A stretch of 64,000 nucleotides of DNA, from the NCBI RefSeq assembly GCF_933775445.1, contig NC_065876.1, positions 23,932,001 through 23,996,000 on the forward strand. Direction: 5' to 3'. The notes beneath the pieces are model-generated. The model saw nothing but the letters and a program-made list of their open reading frames with translations. It searched no databases and was not told the origin of the DNA. This document shows, piece after piece, positions 36,124-48,572 of the stretch. The DNA comes from Argentina anserina (lineage: Eukaryota > Streptophyta > Magnoliopsida > Rosales > Rosaceae). Numbering within the stretch: the first letter of the stretch is position 1; every line of letters begins with the position of its first letter. The position numbers and the translations under genes were made by a program.

Positions 36124-36294
36124 AGTGGTAAAATACCGATTGTTTTCCTTGAATTGATGATTTGCATATACAGATTCAATGATATATATAGGCTAATTTA
36201 CACTATATACTAATCTCTCAAGTCTCAACTAATCACTCCACTACATACTGTTTCCTCCACTAATTCTTCATTCACCTACTACCATCCACTCACA
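36124..36294 (-). repeat. 5' LTR of the copia element
   Basis: 171 bp, identical to the other LTR except for seven extra bases near 36230 that duplicate an adjoining CTCAA-containing word. Confidence 0.92.
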
Positions 36295-36299
36295 CTTCC
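36295..36299. repeat. Right target-site duplication of the copia element
   Basis: CTTCC, matching 31025-31029. Confidence 0.85.
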
Positions 36300-37133
36300 C
36301 CTATTACATACCCTTTTCTGTCTGCTTCAGATGTTATAATCTTCGTTTCTATTTCCAAGTCTTCAGATATTCTAATCAAAAGGTAATCTATTCACAATTG
36401 GTTTGGCACATCTTAACTTTAACAGCTTAATTTTCGCTATCATGCACTAAGAGGGTTTGCCAGCACATGCATTTTGAAACTGGAACTATTTCCTTATCTA
36501 TGAATCTATCAGTGGATCACATCCTTGATCAATCTAAGCACTTAGGCCGAAACATGATATTGACCCAGGTTTGTGGACACATTGTTTAATCAAGGATAAA
36601 GTATAAAACTTCCTTTCAACCTCCGAAAAGCAAAACATTTCTCTAAGCAAACAGATTAGAAAACAACACCCCACTCCCTACAAAGTTCTGAACCCTAGAT
36701 TACAACATCCTTCCCATGTAACAGAATGGGGAAAAAAAACTGTTCTTTTAAAGCCCTTGAAACAGAGGCCCAAAGCGCTGCCTTAAAATTTACTCTCACC
36801 CCTAGCTCCTCCACTCCTATTGCTACGTAGGAATTTGCAATATGGCAGCCGTACATAAGATTTTAGAAGGTGTAACTATATTGTTGAAAATTTATTTTAC
36901 TATGTGATATAGCAATGCAGAGGGATAATACAATTTTGTTAGGTACAATAATTTTCTGAAAACTAATAAAAATACATTGCGACCAGAAAAAAGGTGAAAA
37001 CACCTTGTCTTCTTCGAATTATTCATCATATGACTTTTCTATTGATGGCATTGCATTATGTAAAGCCTCAGTACCTAGAGGACCAGAGTACATAACTGTA
37101 AATGAAGTTTCATAACGCGCCGGTTAAAGCATG

Positions 37134-37162
37134 CGCACACGCACAGACACACACAGACACAG

Positions 37163-37204
<42 letters not shown>
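37134..37204. repeat. (CA/GACA)n-(GA)n microsatellite
   Basis: A compound CA/GACA tract is followed by about 19 uninterrupted AG units (37167-37204), inside the intron region next to exon 4 of the thioredoxin-like gene. Likely length-polymorphic. Confidence 0.95.
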
Positions 37205-37206
<2 letters not shown>

Positions 37207-39441
37207 GTAAAAGAAGTTCTATAACTTACCGCTTTCATACATTGATATACCGGTATTTGGATCAATGAGAAAAGGAAATCTGCATAAATGATATTTAAAA
37301 CAGTAAATGAAGAAGGCTGGTCTTAGACATGGTAATTGCCTTCTCTGACAAGAAAAGGCATGATAAGTTGTTAAGATAAAAATCCATCAATGCAGCTAAA
37401 TTACATGTGACAATTTATCATCATCAAATATATTTGATGTGTAAGATGGCCTGGCCCAACCCCATTGACTTCCCATTATATAATGCAAAATAAAAGCAGT
37501 GTATCTTATCAGAAATCAAAGATAGCAAGTATTATGCTCAGATAAAGAAATGGAATTACATACTGCTCTTTCCCACCAGATATGTTGACCAATTCTCTGT
37601 GTCTTATTGAACCTTTTGGACAAGGATACACCTGCAAATATACACCACTAAGCTAAGGTTCGAAAAGCTAAAAGAAAGTTAAGTACAAAATTGAACAAGC
37701 ACTCTGAAGCATGTAAAGCTATCGATGTTGTATTCCAGAAAAATAAGGTACAAAAGGAAAGTCGAGCAATTCAAAAACACGAGTCAATTTGTTATATAAT
37801 GCATTGACTCCATTTATTATAACATGCTCAATACAATCAAATATATAAGCACTGCTCTTATTCTGTCTACACACTATTTACTACCTATGACATGGTAGTA
37901 GACTGCTTGCATTATATGTTCAAAGGTTCTATAAGTTACACCGAATGCAAACACTTGTGTGTGACTTAGTTAACTACGTTTACAATTGTCAGCCTGGAAG
38001 AAAATGTCCATATACGATATACCCAGCCAAGTCTAAATTGAAAGTCAAATTGCTCTTCTGTTTGAATATCATAACGTTCAATGAAAGTGGAAGTTTGTAA
38101 TGCAGGCTGATAAAAGGAGGTCAACCATTGGCGAACATAGAGGATTTACAGATTCTAGTACAGTTGTTGAATCATTTTATGAGTGATTTTTGCTTTCTAC
38201 TATGGAATTTATAAGAACATTTCAATTATTTTCCAGGATTATCTATAATCCCTTCCTTAAACTTTGCCTTCAGGCAGAAAGGTGGACCTTAGATCAATTT
38301 CAAAACTGCTAGCTGCTCCAATAGGATCAATCTCAGATGTTAAAAGTTTCATGAGAATTAATTTTTTGTAGAAGCTTCTGATTCTTATTTTAATATTATA
38401 TACAGGATATTCTTAGACTAAATGGTTAAAGTTTGAAACTCAGAATAAAAGAAAGTGCAGAAAAGTGTACGATTTATTCCAAGATTTGGGACAGGTAACA
38501 CATAACTTGGTACTCACCTCTGCTGAAAGATCTAGCTCAGTCAAAGCTTCGCGAACCCTCCTGCAAAAAGGGCAGGCCTCTGTTGACAAAACTAACTTCA
38601 GATTCAAACAGAAAGAGGAACAATGAAATAGATCAAAATAGAAAGTAGACTCCGTAGAACCAAGGAATATTCATTTTGGGAAATAAAATAATTGTCATCA
38701 GCAGTAATTATACTTAAACACAAGTTTATACTGATATAGATACATTGGTTTTTGTTAAATATAGATACATTGGTATCATCAATGGTCTAACATATAAATC
38801 AATGTTATAGGTAACCAGTTGGCTGAGATAATATCGACCTATTTTGACTTGAAAACAACAGCACATAATAAAATCTGAAGACACTATATGGATTTGCATT
38901 AGCTCAAAGCAAATTTTGAGTTGTGGATAAGTATGTGTAATGAGTCCTTTGAGAGTTGAGACCTAAATATATAGTTTTGGGGTGTTTATATGGGATATCC
39001 ATTTATATCCCCATGACAATAATTACTTATACCTATATTCGAAACCACTTTATGGAAATGGCCCCTTAGTTTCCTTTCACTCATAACTAGAAAAAGGCTT
39101 ACCAAATTCAAAGAGCTGCAAACGCATAGGAGGATCCAAGGTAGTGATGTCCTGGCTGTCCAAAATCTTCGATCTTGATCCCCAAGGGAATCTAGCCAAT
39201 GTTGACAAGGAAGATGTGGCTACCTATTTCGAGAGTGAAAGGTCAGCTGATAGGTAAAAGTCTTCAGAGATAGACAGCTTCCTGATGAAAATTGGTAATA
39301 TGACTCAAATCCAGAAATCAGTTGATGATGGATACGGGCATGCGTATAGACATGAATTGATACGAAGAAGTTGCATCCCAGATAATACGAAAACAGTGAT
39401 AGATATTATTGCTACAGAACATCTAATTGACAGCAATAAGT

Positions 39442-39684
39442 TCACACAAGTTGATTGGGAGCAACTGATTCCCCCCTCACAAGTTCCTCATCATCTCGAA
39501 ACGTGTGTATCCCTTTCTGCACCAGAGCAGTGTACAGATGGTCTGTGAAATTTTTGCGGGTATCTGTACCTCTGAAACTGAGGAACACATCGTACGTCAA
39601 TTTACCGGATGGAGGAGACGAAGAAGAAGAAGAATGAATATCTGCTTCAGTGGTGACTGAAGGACTGGTATTAGTAGGATGCAT
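39442..39684 (-). pseudogene. Truncated TIR-domain exon (first half of a TNL TIR)
   Basis: From the ATG at 39682-39684 the frame gives a serine-rich leader and then YDVFLSFRGTDTRKNFTDHL and GIHTFRDDEELVRGESV, the first two conserved TIR blocks. It then ends at TGA after about 80 residues. The next expected TIR blocks, including the catalytic-glutamate region (SxxWCLxEL), are missing on all frames downstream. It cannot have TIR NADase activity. It differs clearly from the intact TNL at 13.4 kb (for example TDTRKNF against KDTRHSF), so it is not a recent copy of that gene. It lies 5' of and on the same strand as the broken thioredoxin-like gene; no splice link between them is visible. Confidence 0.85.
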
Positions 39685-39699
39685 AGTCTCAATTTGAAA

Positions 39700-40501
39700 A
39701 CCAAAAAACAGCACCAAATACAAACAGTGGAGAAGAAGAACAAGAAGTACAACTTTACAGAGATGAAGCCAGTGAAAAACAAAACAGAGAAAGAAACTAG
39801 AGGGAAAATGGGCAAATGGAACTCAAGAGGACAAGCCGGACAGTGAACCCCATCACTCTTCCTCAAGTTCTTAGAATGAACAACTTGGACTTGGACTTGT
39901 TTTATAAGAATGAGAGTGTAGGGTTTTGGTGTGGACTGGTGTGTACGGTAGTTTAGCCTTCACCCTCATCATGATCGATCATGATTATATTCTATGGTAA
40001 GTTTTTTCATGGTGATGCATGCATAGAGTCCCAAGACATATTCTGATATCTCTTAATCTATTTTATAGTGTCCATTCAGAAAAATCACAGTTCACGTGAA
40101 TCTCGTACGTCAAACTATTTCATAAATTATGCATTCTTTAGAGTCGAAAGTTGCTTCGAATTATCCGGTGACCCAAAGCCATACATACATACATTTAGAA
40201 AATGGTGGCAACTTTGCATTATAGAAACAGAATTGTCACATCTCCAAGATAAAGTAAAATACTGCAAAATTTGGTGCACTTAATTCGAAAGGTTCCCTGT
40301 CAGCGAACCATTTGGCCTAATATAGGAAAAAGAGAAAGAAAACTTGAGTCATATATCAATTGCAGGCCTTCGGCATACACGTCCATCAAACATCAGACAG
40401 AACCTTCGAATATATAAACACTACAGATAATTAAGATACAATACTGATTTTCACTGAGTTTCTGTTTTGAGAACCAACGCCACTCCTACAAAGTTAACAT
40501 C
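39700..40501. other. Spacer between the TIR fragment and SmF
   Basis: No coding pattern seen. The part near 40501 is the presumed SmF 3' untranslated region. Confidence 0.4.
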
Positions 40502-42778
40502 TCAGTCTTGTTCAGCATCTTCAATTTCTTCGTCCTCAGGCACCCCACGAAGATAGAGAACATTGTTGCACCTGTTGGATGAAAATATGAAAATATAATT
40601 CAACTCATTGCTTTGAGGAAACAATACACCAAAGTAATTGCACTCCACCCAATACAAGTAACAGAGTTATATGAGAGCCGGTTCTTGGCCATGAAATTCA
40701 GAATCAATCACTTCAGAGCTGTCTATTAATTCACGCATCAACTAATACTTGTTTTCCTAGTGATTCACTAGTTAATTCATGCATCAGATTTCTTACATGT
40801 GGGTTCTGTTGTCCATTTTCAGTGTTTTCTTCTACATTTTATTCAAAAACTAAATGAAAACACAAGGCAAGCATATTCAGAGCAACAAGGTCTGGAGATT
40901 TATTTAGTTTCGATTTTCTAGGCTTCTAACCTAAATCTCAAGAGTTGCTCCTGCCATAATTTCCCACTATTGCAAAAGAAAATGCTAAATGATCCAAACT
41001 TTTGCACTTTTTGAAGACCTTGATACATCAATGAATAATTTCCGGTTCTAAACCTTTTTTCCTAGCACTCTCACTTAAGTAACACAGATCCCTTGGGTAA
41101 ACTTGTACAGGCCCCAATCAAATTTTCACATAAAGGTCACATTTGGAAGAAAAAAAATTGGGAAGCATGAATTGGGATTCAAAATCCATTACTCATATGG
41201 CCCCAAACTAACTCCGGTCATCAAAACCCAGATTGGAAGCAAAGAGTTAAAAATTTGGACTCTCTAAATCTGTATCTTGTAGTTATATGTGCTTCAATCT
41301 AAACACGAGGACTTCCAATTTATCCATCTTGAATATGGAGAAGCTAAAATTCTAAGATATTGAAAAGGACTCTACACTAGAAACCACAAAAGGGAATTAG
41401 GTTTCACTATTACCAGCCAAAAGAATATGAAGAGAAAAGTTCTGATCCCAACTACCATGTTGGGTGGTCACTACTGAAAGATCTGGTTTTTCTCTTAGCT
41501 TTAGATATGAGGATATAATCTAATTAATTATGAAAATTTTGTAACTGTGAAATATTAACACTTTCACGTTATAATCCTAACAAAAATTTGGAAATGTAGA
41601 TGAAATCTAAGAGTTGAGATCCTAGAAATTAACATAATATGCAAATCTAGTTCTCATAGGTATGAATTTTGAGAATGATATAAATAAACTTTCTCATTGT
41701 TATGAAGTAAATGCAGCTCTGCTGCCTATATGGTCAACATGTATATCATCTTTACACAAACTGCCTCTACTACTGGAAATTGTTATCTTGAAGCATAGAG
41801 AAGCTTCACAAACCTAAGACAGTAGCTGTAATATATGCTTTATGCTATATCCTAAAAAAATAAATAATAATAATGTGCACATGTAGACAATAAAATATTA
41901 ACAGAAAAATTTCATTACACTTCAAAACATTCCATGTAGCTTACCTGATCAATATCTCCCCAAGATTTCCAGTAAATTGTCCATCAATATATTCTTCAGT
42001 GTTTGCCAACTGTGATAGAAACAAGCCATACATAAAGGATTAGTACGACCAGCTTCCTAGCCTTACCAAGAAGGAAAAAGTTAAAGAAAAAGAGGGCCGA
42101 GAGAGCATGAGTTCAAAATTTTAAAATAGTACCTGCAAATTCATATAGGAGTCCACTGAGACAAGGAAACCTGAAAGCACCGAAAATTAAAACATAATCA
42201 GGAACACACTGAGAACATGCTAATTAAATTAAGTCCCAGAACAATATCATAACATACGAGTGAAAAACACTACTCGAGGTAAGGAAAACAATGTACCTTT
42301 GTATTCCATTCCCCATTTGAGCTTCACGAACACGGTCTTCCCAGTGAGATTGTTCAAGAAAGGTTTCGGGTTGACTGGAATTGTCTGCATTTGGATAAAA
42401 ATCCACATAATGTCATTGAGCACAGCAAGTAGGACTAAGAATACAATGCACAGCTATGTACTCAGTTAACTAACAACTATACAGTGGCTCTTTTTATGGT
42501 GAAATTGCCCAGAAACTATTGTTCTACGTGTAACCCCCAAATTAAAACTGAAATATAATTAAATTCATAACCTTAGCACATTTGGTACAATAAAGAACCG
42601 TACAAGATTGGAGCTTTGGAGACCCAATACGAAGTTTAAGCACACACAACTCTCAATTAGACAGAAGATTCAGATATATGATGAAGAAAATTCGAAACCT
42701 CTTGCCCTAATTAGAGACCAGTAAAGTCAAGATTGGGGAAAACCGTAAAGAGATGGAGACGAATTCACTTACGGCCAT
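40502..42778 (-). CDS. Small nuclear ribonucleoprotein SmF, complete, 5 exons
   Basis: SmF is one of seven Sm proteins that form the ring on U1, U2, U4 and U5 snRNAs in the spliceosome. Exons on the minus strand: 42778-42773 (only ATG GCC), 42384-42297, 42170-42133, 42009-41945 and 40571-40502. They close in phase to 88 residues, the usual length of the plant protein. Sm1 motif: [40 protein letters not shown]. Sm2 motif: [16 protein letters not shown], with the RCNN RNA-contact stretch. The acidic tail is [12 protein letters not shown]. The first coding exon is only six bases, so simple gene callers may misplace the start. Intron 4 is 1.37 kb. Upstream signals fit a housekeeping gene (see the promoter entry). 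Confidence 0.95.
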
Positions 42779-42869
42779 TGCGGAGAGAGGAGAGAGCTTC
42801 GGTGGAGCTGTGGTGCGCTTTCGAGGTTTTTGAAGAAGACCTAAATGGGAGAGACTGGGTCTTGTTTTG

Positions 42870-42940
42870 TAGGGTTTTTAAGCAGAGGGGTTTTAGGGTC
42901 TTTTTGTATATTTGGATTTGTGTTGGGCCACTTATATAGT
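42870..42940 (-). promoter_or_regulatory. SmF promoter: TATA box, site II-like element and telo-box
   Basis: On the minus strand, in transcription order: a TATA-like ACTATATAAG (42940-42931), GGCCCA (42929-42924, a TGGGCC site II element on the plus strand) and the telo-box AAACCCTA (42877-42870), about 92 bases before the ATG. Telo-boxes with site II elements are common in plant genes for ribosomal and other growth-linked proteins and bind TCP- and Myb-type factors. The positions are seen; the function is inferred. Confidence 0.6.
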
Positions 42941-43437
42941 TTTTGAAAACTTGTGGGACAGAATTTTAATCTAAAAGTTTAAATCTCAAGATTCTTAAAG
43001 AAGACGTCGATTCTGTTCTCATGCGGCACGCTTAATTGAATATCGTTAAAATTAATTTTTTTTTTTTGAGAAAATAAAGCTAAAGAATTATAAATTTGTA
43101 GAGTTTAGAGTTTTAGAGATTAGGGTATAAAGAATAACAAACTACATAGTCCAGTGATCATTCTTATCTTATTGCAACATTAATTCAGACCACAAAGCTT
43201 GTTGGAGAGACTATTGACTATTACCGCAAATAATTACCACAAATGCAACCCATTCTAGTGCAACACATTTGGCCATCAACCATTGAAAGCAAGACAACCA
43301 TTACAAACTACTGCTATTACAACTCAATAATGCTTCTATCCATGGACACGGATCACCAAAAAGATCAAAGTGATATATACTATAATGCTTCTGCATCTTG
43401 AGATCATCTATGCTAGTCTGAGCTATAATATGTCCAA
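42941..43437. other. Spacer between SmF promoter and MnmA 3' end
   Basis: No gene seen. Part of it is probably the MnmA 3' untranslated region, reading leftward. Confidence 0.4.
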
Positions 43438-46400
43438 TCACTTCTTCCAAAACTTGACTCCCCAATTCAAAGTGGATCCGGGAATTGGTTTTCCAGGAGA
43501 TGCATGCATGTGTTTTTTGGCAGCAGAAATTCCTGAACTTTTTGATCCTCCATGAAGTTCCAGACCATCTATATGACAGGACTCTGTTACATCTGGTATA
43601 AATTTAATCTTAACCGGTTTTCCAAGTCCCTTCTTGTTCTCCATCCTTGCATTTTCAAGAGCTTTCGTGCATACAGGGAAACCTTGATCATCCCAAGACT
43701 CCAAAATTACCCCGGAGCCTAAGCAGGTTCTTCCCTGGTAGAAAGCTGCAAATTGCCCCGCTGCCAGACCTAGATCATCTTCAGATAAGTTTACAACTGC
43801 CACATCATCATTGCCATCTTCACCATGTTCAAATTTTAAGGTACAATCGCAAAACTGAGGCCCATGTCTGACCTGAACAGTTTTAAAACAAATAATATCA
43901 ATCAAAGACTTTCAAATCCCAAAATGGCAAGCATATCACATTTAGTCTATATCTGACAAATACAAGTAAATATTATTTAAGACTTTTCTGATTAATCCAG
44001 TGATTAAGATTTACCAAAGTTAATTTATTCTAAATAATAATAAAATCAAAAGAAGCGGCTGAGAAATGGGTAAAAAAAATGGAAAGATCGGTACATGGGA
44101 ATAGATCAGTGGTGAAATATACATCAGAACCTAGTGGTGAAAGACTCGTTGTCCACGTATCAGCCAGTCTTAAAGAGTCACTATTTATGCAACAGCCAAT
44201 CTCGGAAAGCTATGTATGTTTCATTATTCCTTACAACTCAAAAGAAAAGAACAAATCAACCAAGAGAAAAACACACCCAAGTTCAAAACTATTGGTTGGC
44301 TTATTTATCTGCAGACTTCATATTCAGCAAAGCTATCTGCACCGCAAATACTGATGACATAGTGGACTACATCTATATTTAAAGGTGCCCATCAACTCTG
44401 TTAGACATGTACACCACCTTATCATCAATACATTATTACATAGTCTTACTCAAATTTGTTTGCGAGACTCATCTAAACCAATTTTTATTTAGGCTCATAG
44501 GTAAACAGCTTAGGTAAACTAATGACTTTTGTAGCACTTGGATTTAACTTTTGTTACCTTGCACTGTAACTGATTGATCTGGTCTGGAGGCAACCCCTGT
44601 AGCCATTTCAAGGATCCCACACGAAACAAGCGTCTTCGTTTGTCAACCGAAAAGTAATTTCTTGACACAAAAACCACATTGTTCTTTACATCCTTCTCAA
44701 CTACATACCTGCGTAAGATAAGATAATTCCTATTTTAGCATATATTTTCTGCTTACAATGGTTAGAAAATATTAAAATGGCACCTATAAACTAATACATT
44801 AATTCTCACAAAGGTGGAATGCAGCAGAAATATGTGCACATGCAAGTATACAACCTTCTTCCTATGTCACAATCTAAACTAACAAAAAAATACTGCAACT
44901 TTAGAAGAGATATAAGCAGAGACCTACGTTTTAAGTTTACAAAACAAGGTTCTATTCTGCCTTTCAAAATGATTACACTCTAGCAAACAGACTTCTGATT
45001 CTCAACCAAGAGAAATAGCACTTGCTGAAATGAAAACACCATAACTAAAAGAAAACAGTTCTTATCATAAATGGTATGGTAAACATTATATATATGCTCC
45101 ACAAGAAATATTTTACCGTTTACATCATAAACATTATGATAGAGGTTCCAATCACTTATAAAGAACCTCATCAATAGACTGCCAGCTTTTAACCCTTTAG
45201 GCTTTAGTTTGGCCAAGAAGGCTGCTACCATACCCAGACCAGAAATCTCCCCTAGCCCAACCACATAATAAGAATGCTGCCTTAAGATTCATTTTCATCC
45301 CAATTCTAGTATGAAGATCAGATGATTTGAGTCCAGTCATGGAAAAGTACGTCAAATGGGCTTGGATTGGAATAATAACAATGTGTTGCTAAAATCAAGG
45401 CACCAGGTTCAGGTCAGCATGATCCATGAAAATGAGACCATGCCTCCAATCTACCTAGGCTCAACCTGCAGGTTGTTAACTGACCAACAGGCAACAGGTC
45501 AGAACAGGCTACCCAGATCCTCCTAAATGTACGACTCATAGTCCTACCCGTGAAACGCCATAACAAAGTAGCCCATGGGCTAAGGACCAGGCCTCCTAAT
45601 AGGAATGCTGGCTCAGAACACAATTTCAGCCAATGCTCAATCTGCAGGTGATCCCATCTTTAACAGGCTATGGAAAAGCCCATCAGCACTGTCTTGGATG
45701 CCCATCTGCAACCCTGAAGCCATCCCCACAACATGACCCATGAGAGCAGGACACTGGAGCCACCACAGGCTGTTGACTGACCAACATGTGAGAACAGGCT
45801 GACTCCACCACAGCCTTAACAGTATGTCTCTCTCTCACCCACACTAAATAACTTGCAACTCAATGCTGATGTTCAACTTAAGAACAAGTAGAGATAACAT
45901 AAAACTGGAAAAAGTGAAAAAGGTGATACTAATCACTGTTAATATTGATGACCATGTTTAACATTTTGGGTGAATATAAGAATAAATATCAGGAAACTCA
46001 AGTAGTACAGCGATCAAACTTAAGAAACATACCATGGTCCTCCTGAGAGCCGCAGACCTTGACGTTGACCGATTGTATAGAACCAAAAGCCCTGATGTTT
46101 TCCAAGGAAATCTCCTGTCTCTGCTTCCAATATGACACCTTCTTTTTCCCCTATGTGTCTTCCAATAAATTCACTGAACCTAATCTACAGCCAGAATTAG
46201 AAATTTAGAAATACAGAAGTCAAAGAAAATACATTATGGATTTTAAGGTCAGCACTCAAGGCCATCAAAAGCTGGTAAGAGGGACATTAGAAGCATAAAG
46301 AGAACTTGTTGAACATAGTCTGCACATTTTCTGTCTGGTACCAATTTCAAGGATGCTAATTATAACACAAAACATCTAGCAGTACATTGATGGCTGCCCA

Positions 46401-48572
46401 TATGTTTAACCACTGCCTGCAATTTTGTTGAAGATATTTTCTTTTTGTTGTCTGTTTCATGTTTCTATCAATGAATTACCCTTAAAAATAGTCACAGCAG
46501 GGTTGACATACCTTACCAAGAAAGCAAATTCCTTGTGAATCCTTTCTCTCTTTATTAGGAAGATCAAACTTTGTGGCAAGTTTGCGAACTTTATCCTATA
46601 TCAATATTCATAAAGTTTAAGAGAAATGAAAGAGGAAAAAAGAATCATGTCATAGTGTTCTATTACTGTTGTGACAAGATATGGAAGGAATACATTGGAA
46701 TGAAACAGCAGATGTCAGAAGAAGAATTCCAGTTTAAAAATAAAAAGGGATGGGATATTTACCGCTATGAGCAATAAGGGTTGGTTTTGGCAAAAATATT
46801 GATGCACTGAATATCATGGTAACAATGAAATAAAAAGGAACAATGTAGATGGTACTTTCCACCACACAGACTGAACATTCAAGATGAATAGAGGCTAAAA
46901 CCAACTATGGTATCAATGTAATTACATGTTTATAGTTAGACAGTTTCTTAGTGTACAGTGAGCCTTTTCAGTTGCAAAAAATTATCATGCTATAGACAAA
47001 ATTTGAAAATGGATATTTCCCTAATTTCTTTTCTTTTCTTTTTATCTTCCTCTTTTTAGTCTAGAATAAGCTTACATAAGTATGGCACTAAAGCCCACTA
47101 ACCTTTGACAGACAACCAAGTGGAAAAATTAATCTCTTAAGCTGGTCCTGAGACAGATGTGAAAGGAAGTATGTCTGATCCTTCACCTAAAATTTCAAAA
47201 GATATTATCAGCAGGCAATATGCACATTAGCAATAAGGAGATAGAGACTCAGGGAAATGAATGCCATAATATAAAACAATAAACTCATTACGTTTCAAGG
47301 ATCATCAAAATTCAGGCTTATGATGACAGTAGACATACAATAACCAAAAGTCACGAACAAGGTAGCGTATTCGGTACCATGTCTTGAGATAGTTCCAGAG
47401 CAGAATTCTTATCCATTTCATCTGCAGATGGGTGGACAACTTTTGCATAATGTCCACTTGCAACATAGTCAAATGGCATACTGCTTATGGCATCCATGAA
47501 TACACCTGAAAATTTATATAAGCTCATGGAGACAGACTGAAATTTGAATTCAGATATTTTAAATTCAGCTGCCAACATACCAAATTTTATTCTTGTATTG
47601 CATAGAATATCTGGGTTAGGAGTTCGGCCACATTGATACTCTTTAATAGTGTAGGACACCTGAAACATGGACCAAATAATGCACAACTTAATCGAAAGAA
47701 GACTACAATAACACGTTCAGAAGTCAGCCAACAATAAGGACCAACAGAAAGTATGATTACTTATTGGAACTAACATGAACAACAGAAGACAAATGATTAG
47801 AAAACACAGACCCACCCACTAATACACTACATAGAAATGAGGCTACAACTAGACACAAGAAGAGGAATTCATACCACATGTTTCCAATATTCATCAGTCA
47901 AATGCATGACTTCTAGTGGCACATCAACCTGAAAAACAATGTCAATTAATACCAGTCATAAGATCAGAATCTTTTCCCCCTGCAAATATAGACTATAGAG
48001 AGAAGAAAGTAAACCTGATTACAGACAGCTTTTGCATAATCCAAGTCTTCTTCCCATGGGCATTTTGACCAAAAGTTCTCAAACCCTTCCTACAACAAAA
48101 CAAAGCAAAACAAATCAAATGGGCATAGCAGAATACAGAAAGTTCAAGACTTTATTCCACTTGTTGAATACCCAAGTAGAAAACATCATCTATAGCCAAA
48201 TGGGTAAAGTGCAAAACTTACTTGAAACCAGATTTTGAGGTAGAAGGCAGTGCAGGAGTGGCCGGCGGCGTGGAGGAGGCGGAGGGCGACACTGCTGTCG
48301 ACACCGCCGCTAAGCAAGACTGCAACTTTAAGGCGCTTATGGGGCATGGAACAGGCCAGGTAAGGCCCAATGTCTCCATTGATGGTGAGTGGAGGAGGGT
48401 CTGGGTTTTGGGGAAGTACAGAGGAGGAGGTGGAACAGGAGATGGAGAAGGATTTGAGGAAGAGGGTTTTAGTGGGTTTTGGAGAAAGAGAGGAAGAGGG
48501 TTTGAGAGGCAGAGGGAGAGAGGTGATGCGGGTGAGGAGAGAGGTCATTGCCATTGGAGCGACTCGGAGCAT
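43438..48572 (-). CDS. tRNA-specific 2-thiouridylase MnmA (organellar), complete, 10 exons
   Basis: MnmA transfers sulfur to U34 of the tRNAs for Lys, Glu and Gln, using ATP to activate the base; the eukaryotic form works in mitochondria (possibly plastids). Minus-strand exons: 48572-48222, 48089-48015, 47928-47875, 47659-47581, 47505-47378, 47186-47103, 46595-46512, 46184-46033, 44708-44558, 43872-43438. All phases close to 530 residues. Residues 1 to about 75 are serine/leucine-rich without acids, a likely transit peptide. Then come the PP-loop [33 protein letters not shown] with the first catalytic cysteine; [18 protein letters not shown] with the second catalytic cysteine; and [21 protein letters not shown]-terminal extension of about 60 residues beyond the bacterial core is lysine-rich. 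An ATG six codons into exon 1 (MAMTSLL) is an alternative start. Intron 8 is about 1.3 kb. Confidence 0.93.

Larger units (their letters stand above)
31030..36294 (-). mobile_element. Ty1/copia LTR retrotransposon, 5.27 kb, defective coding region
   Basis: Complete element on the minus strand with short LTRs (164 and 171 bp), a perfect 5-bp target duplication (CTTCC), a primer-binding site complementary to initiator-Met tRNA and a polypurine tract. The gene order gag, protease, integrase, reverse transcriptase, RNase H is that of Ty1/copia. Short LTRs would suit the Ale/Retrofit group, but this is a guess. The two LTRs differ only by a 7-base tandem duplication (TCTCAAG type) and show no substitution, so the insertion is recent. 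Even so, the polyprotein has several in-frame stops and at least one frameshift. The element lies in an intron-like gap of the thioredoxin-superfamily gene. Confidence 0.95.
30368..39223 (-). pseudogene. Thioredoxin-superfamily (double GST_N/glutaredoxin-like) chloroplast-type protein, split by a copia element and lacking its middle
   Basis: Six exons of one gene can be read on the minus strand. Exon 1 about 39223-39103 (LARFPWGSRSKIL, then PPMRLQLFEF); exon 2 38579-38518 (EACPFCRRVREALTELDLSA); exon 3 37631-37564 (VYPCPKGSIRHREL); exon 4 37279-37230 (FPFLIDPNTGISMYESG). Then after a gap come 30749-30633 (YARIVREALCELELPYILQ) and 30466-30368 (VPHLIDPNTGTHVGDYKK to TAG). Junction phases agree within each block. 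The family (Arabidopsis At5g03880/At4g10000 type, from memory) has two glutaredoxin-like halves and is plastid-targeted; CPFC is the redox-like motif. About 65 residues expected between exon 4 and YARIV, and the N-terminal transit part, are not visible. A TAG lies directly before exon 1 unless it is the splice acceptor. A copia element (31030-36294) sits in the gap. Most likely a disrupted gene. Confidence 0.8.

Noticed and set aside
35266..36213. Proline/serine/arginine-rich open frames near the copia 5' LTR
   Set aside because: They cover the untranslated leader between primer-binding site and gag, with GC-rich repeated words (GGGTCGGGT-like), and are not genes.
37134..37204. CRISPR-like or structured array
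   Set aside because: It is a simple CA/GA microsatellite in a plant intron.
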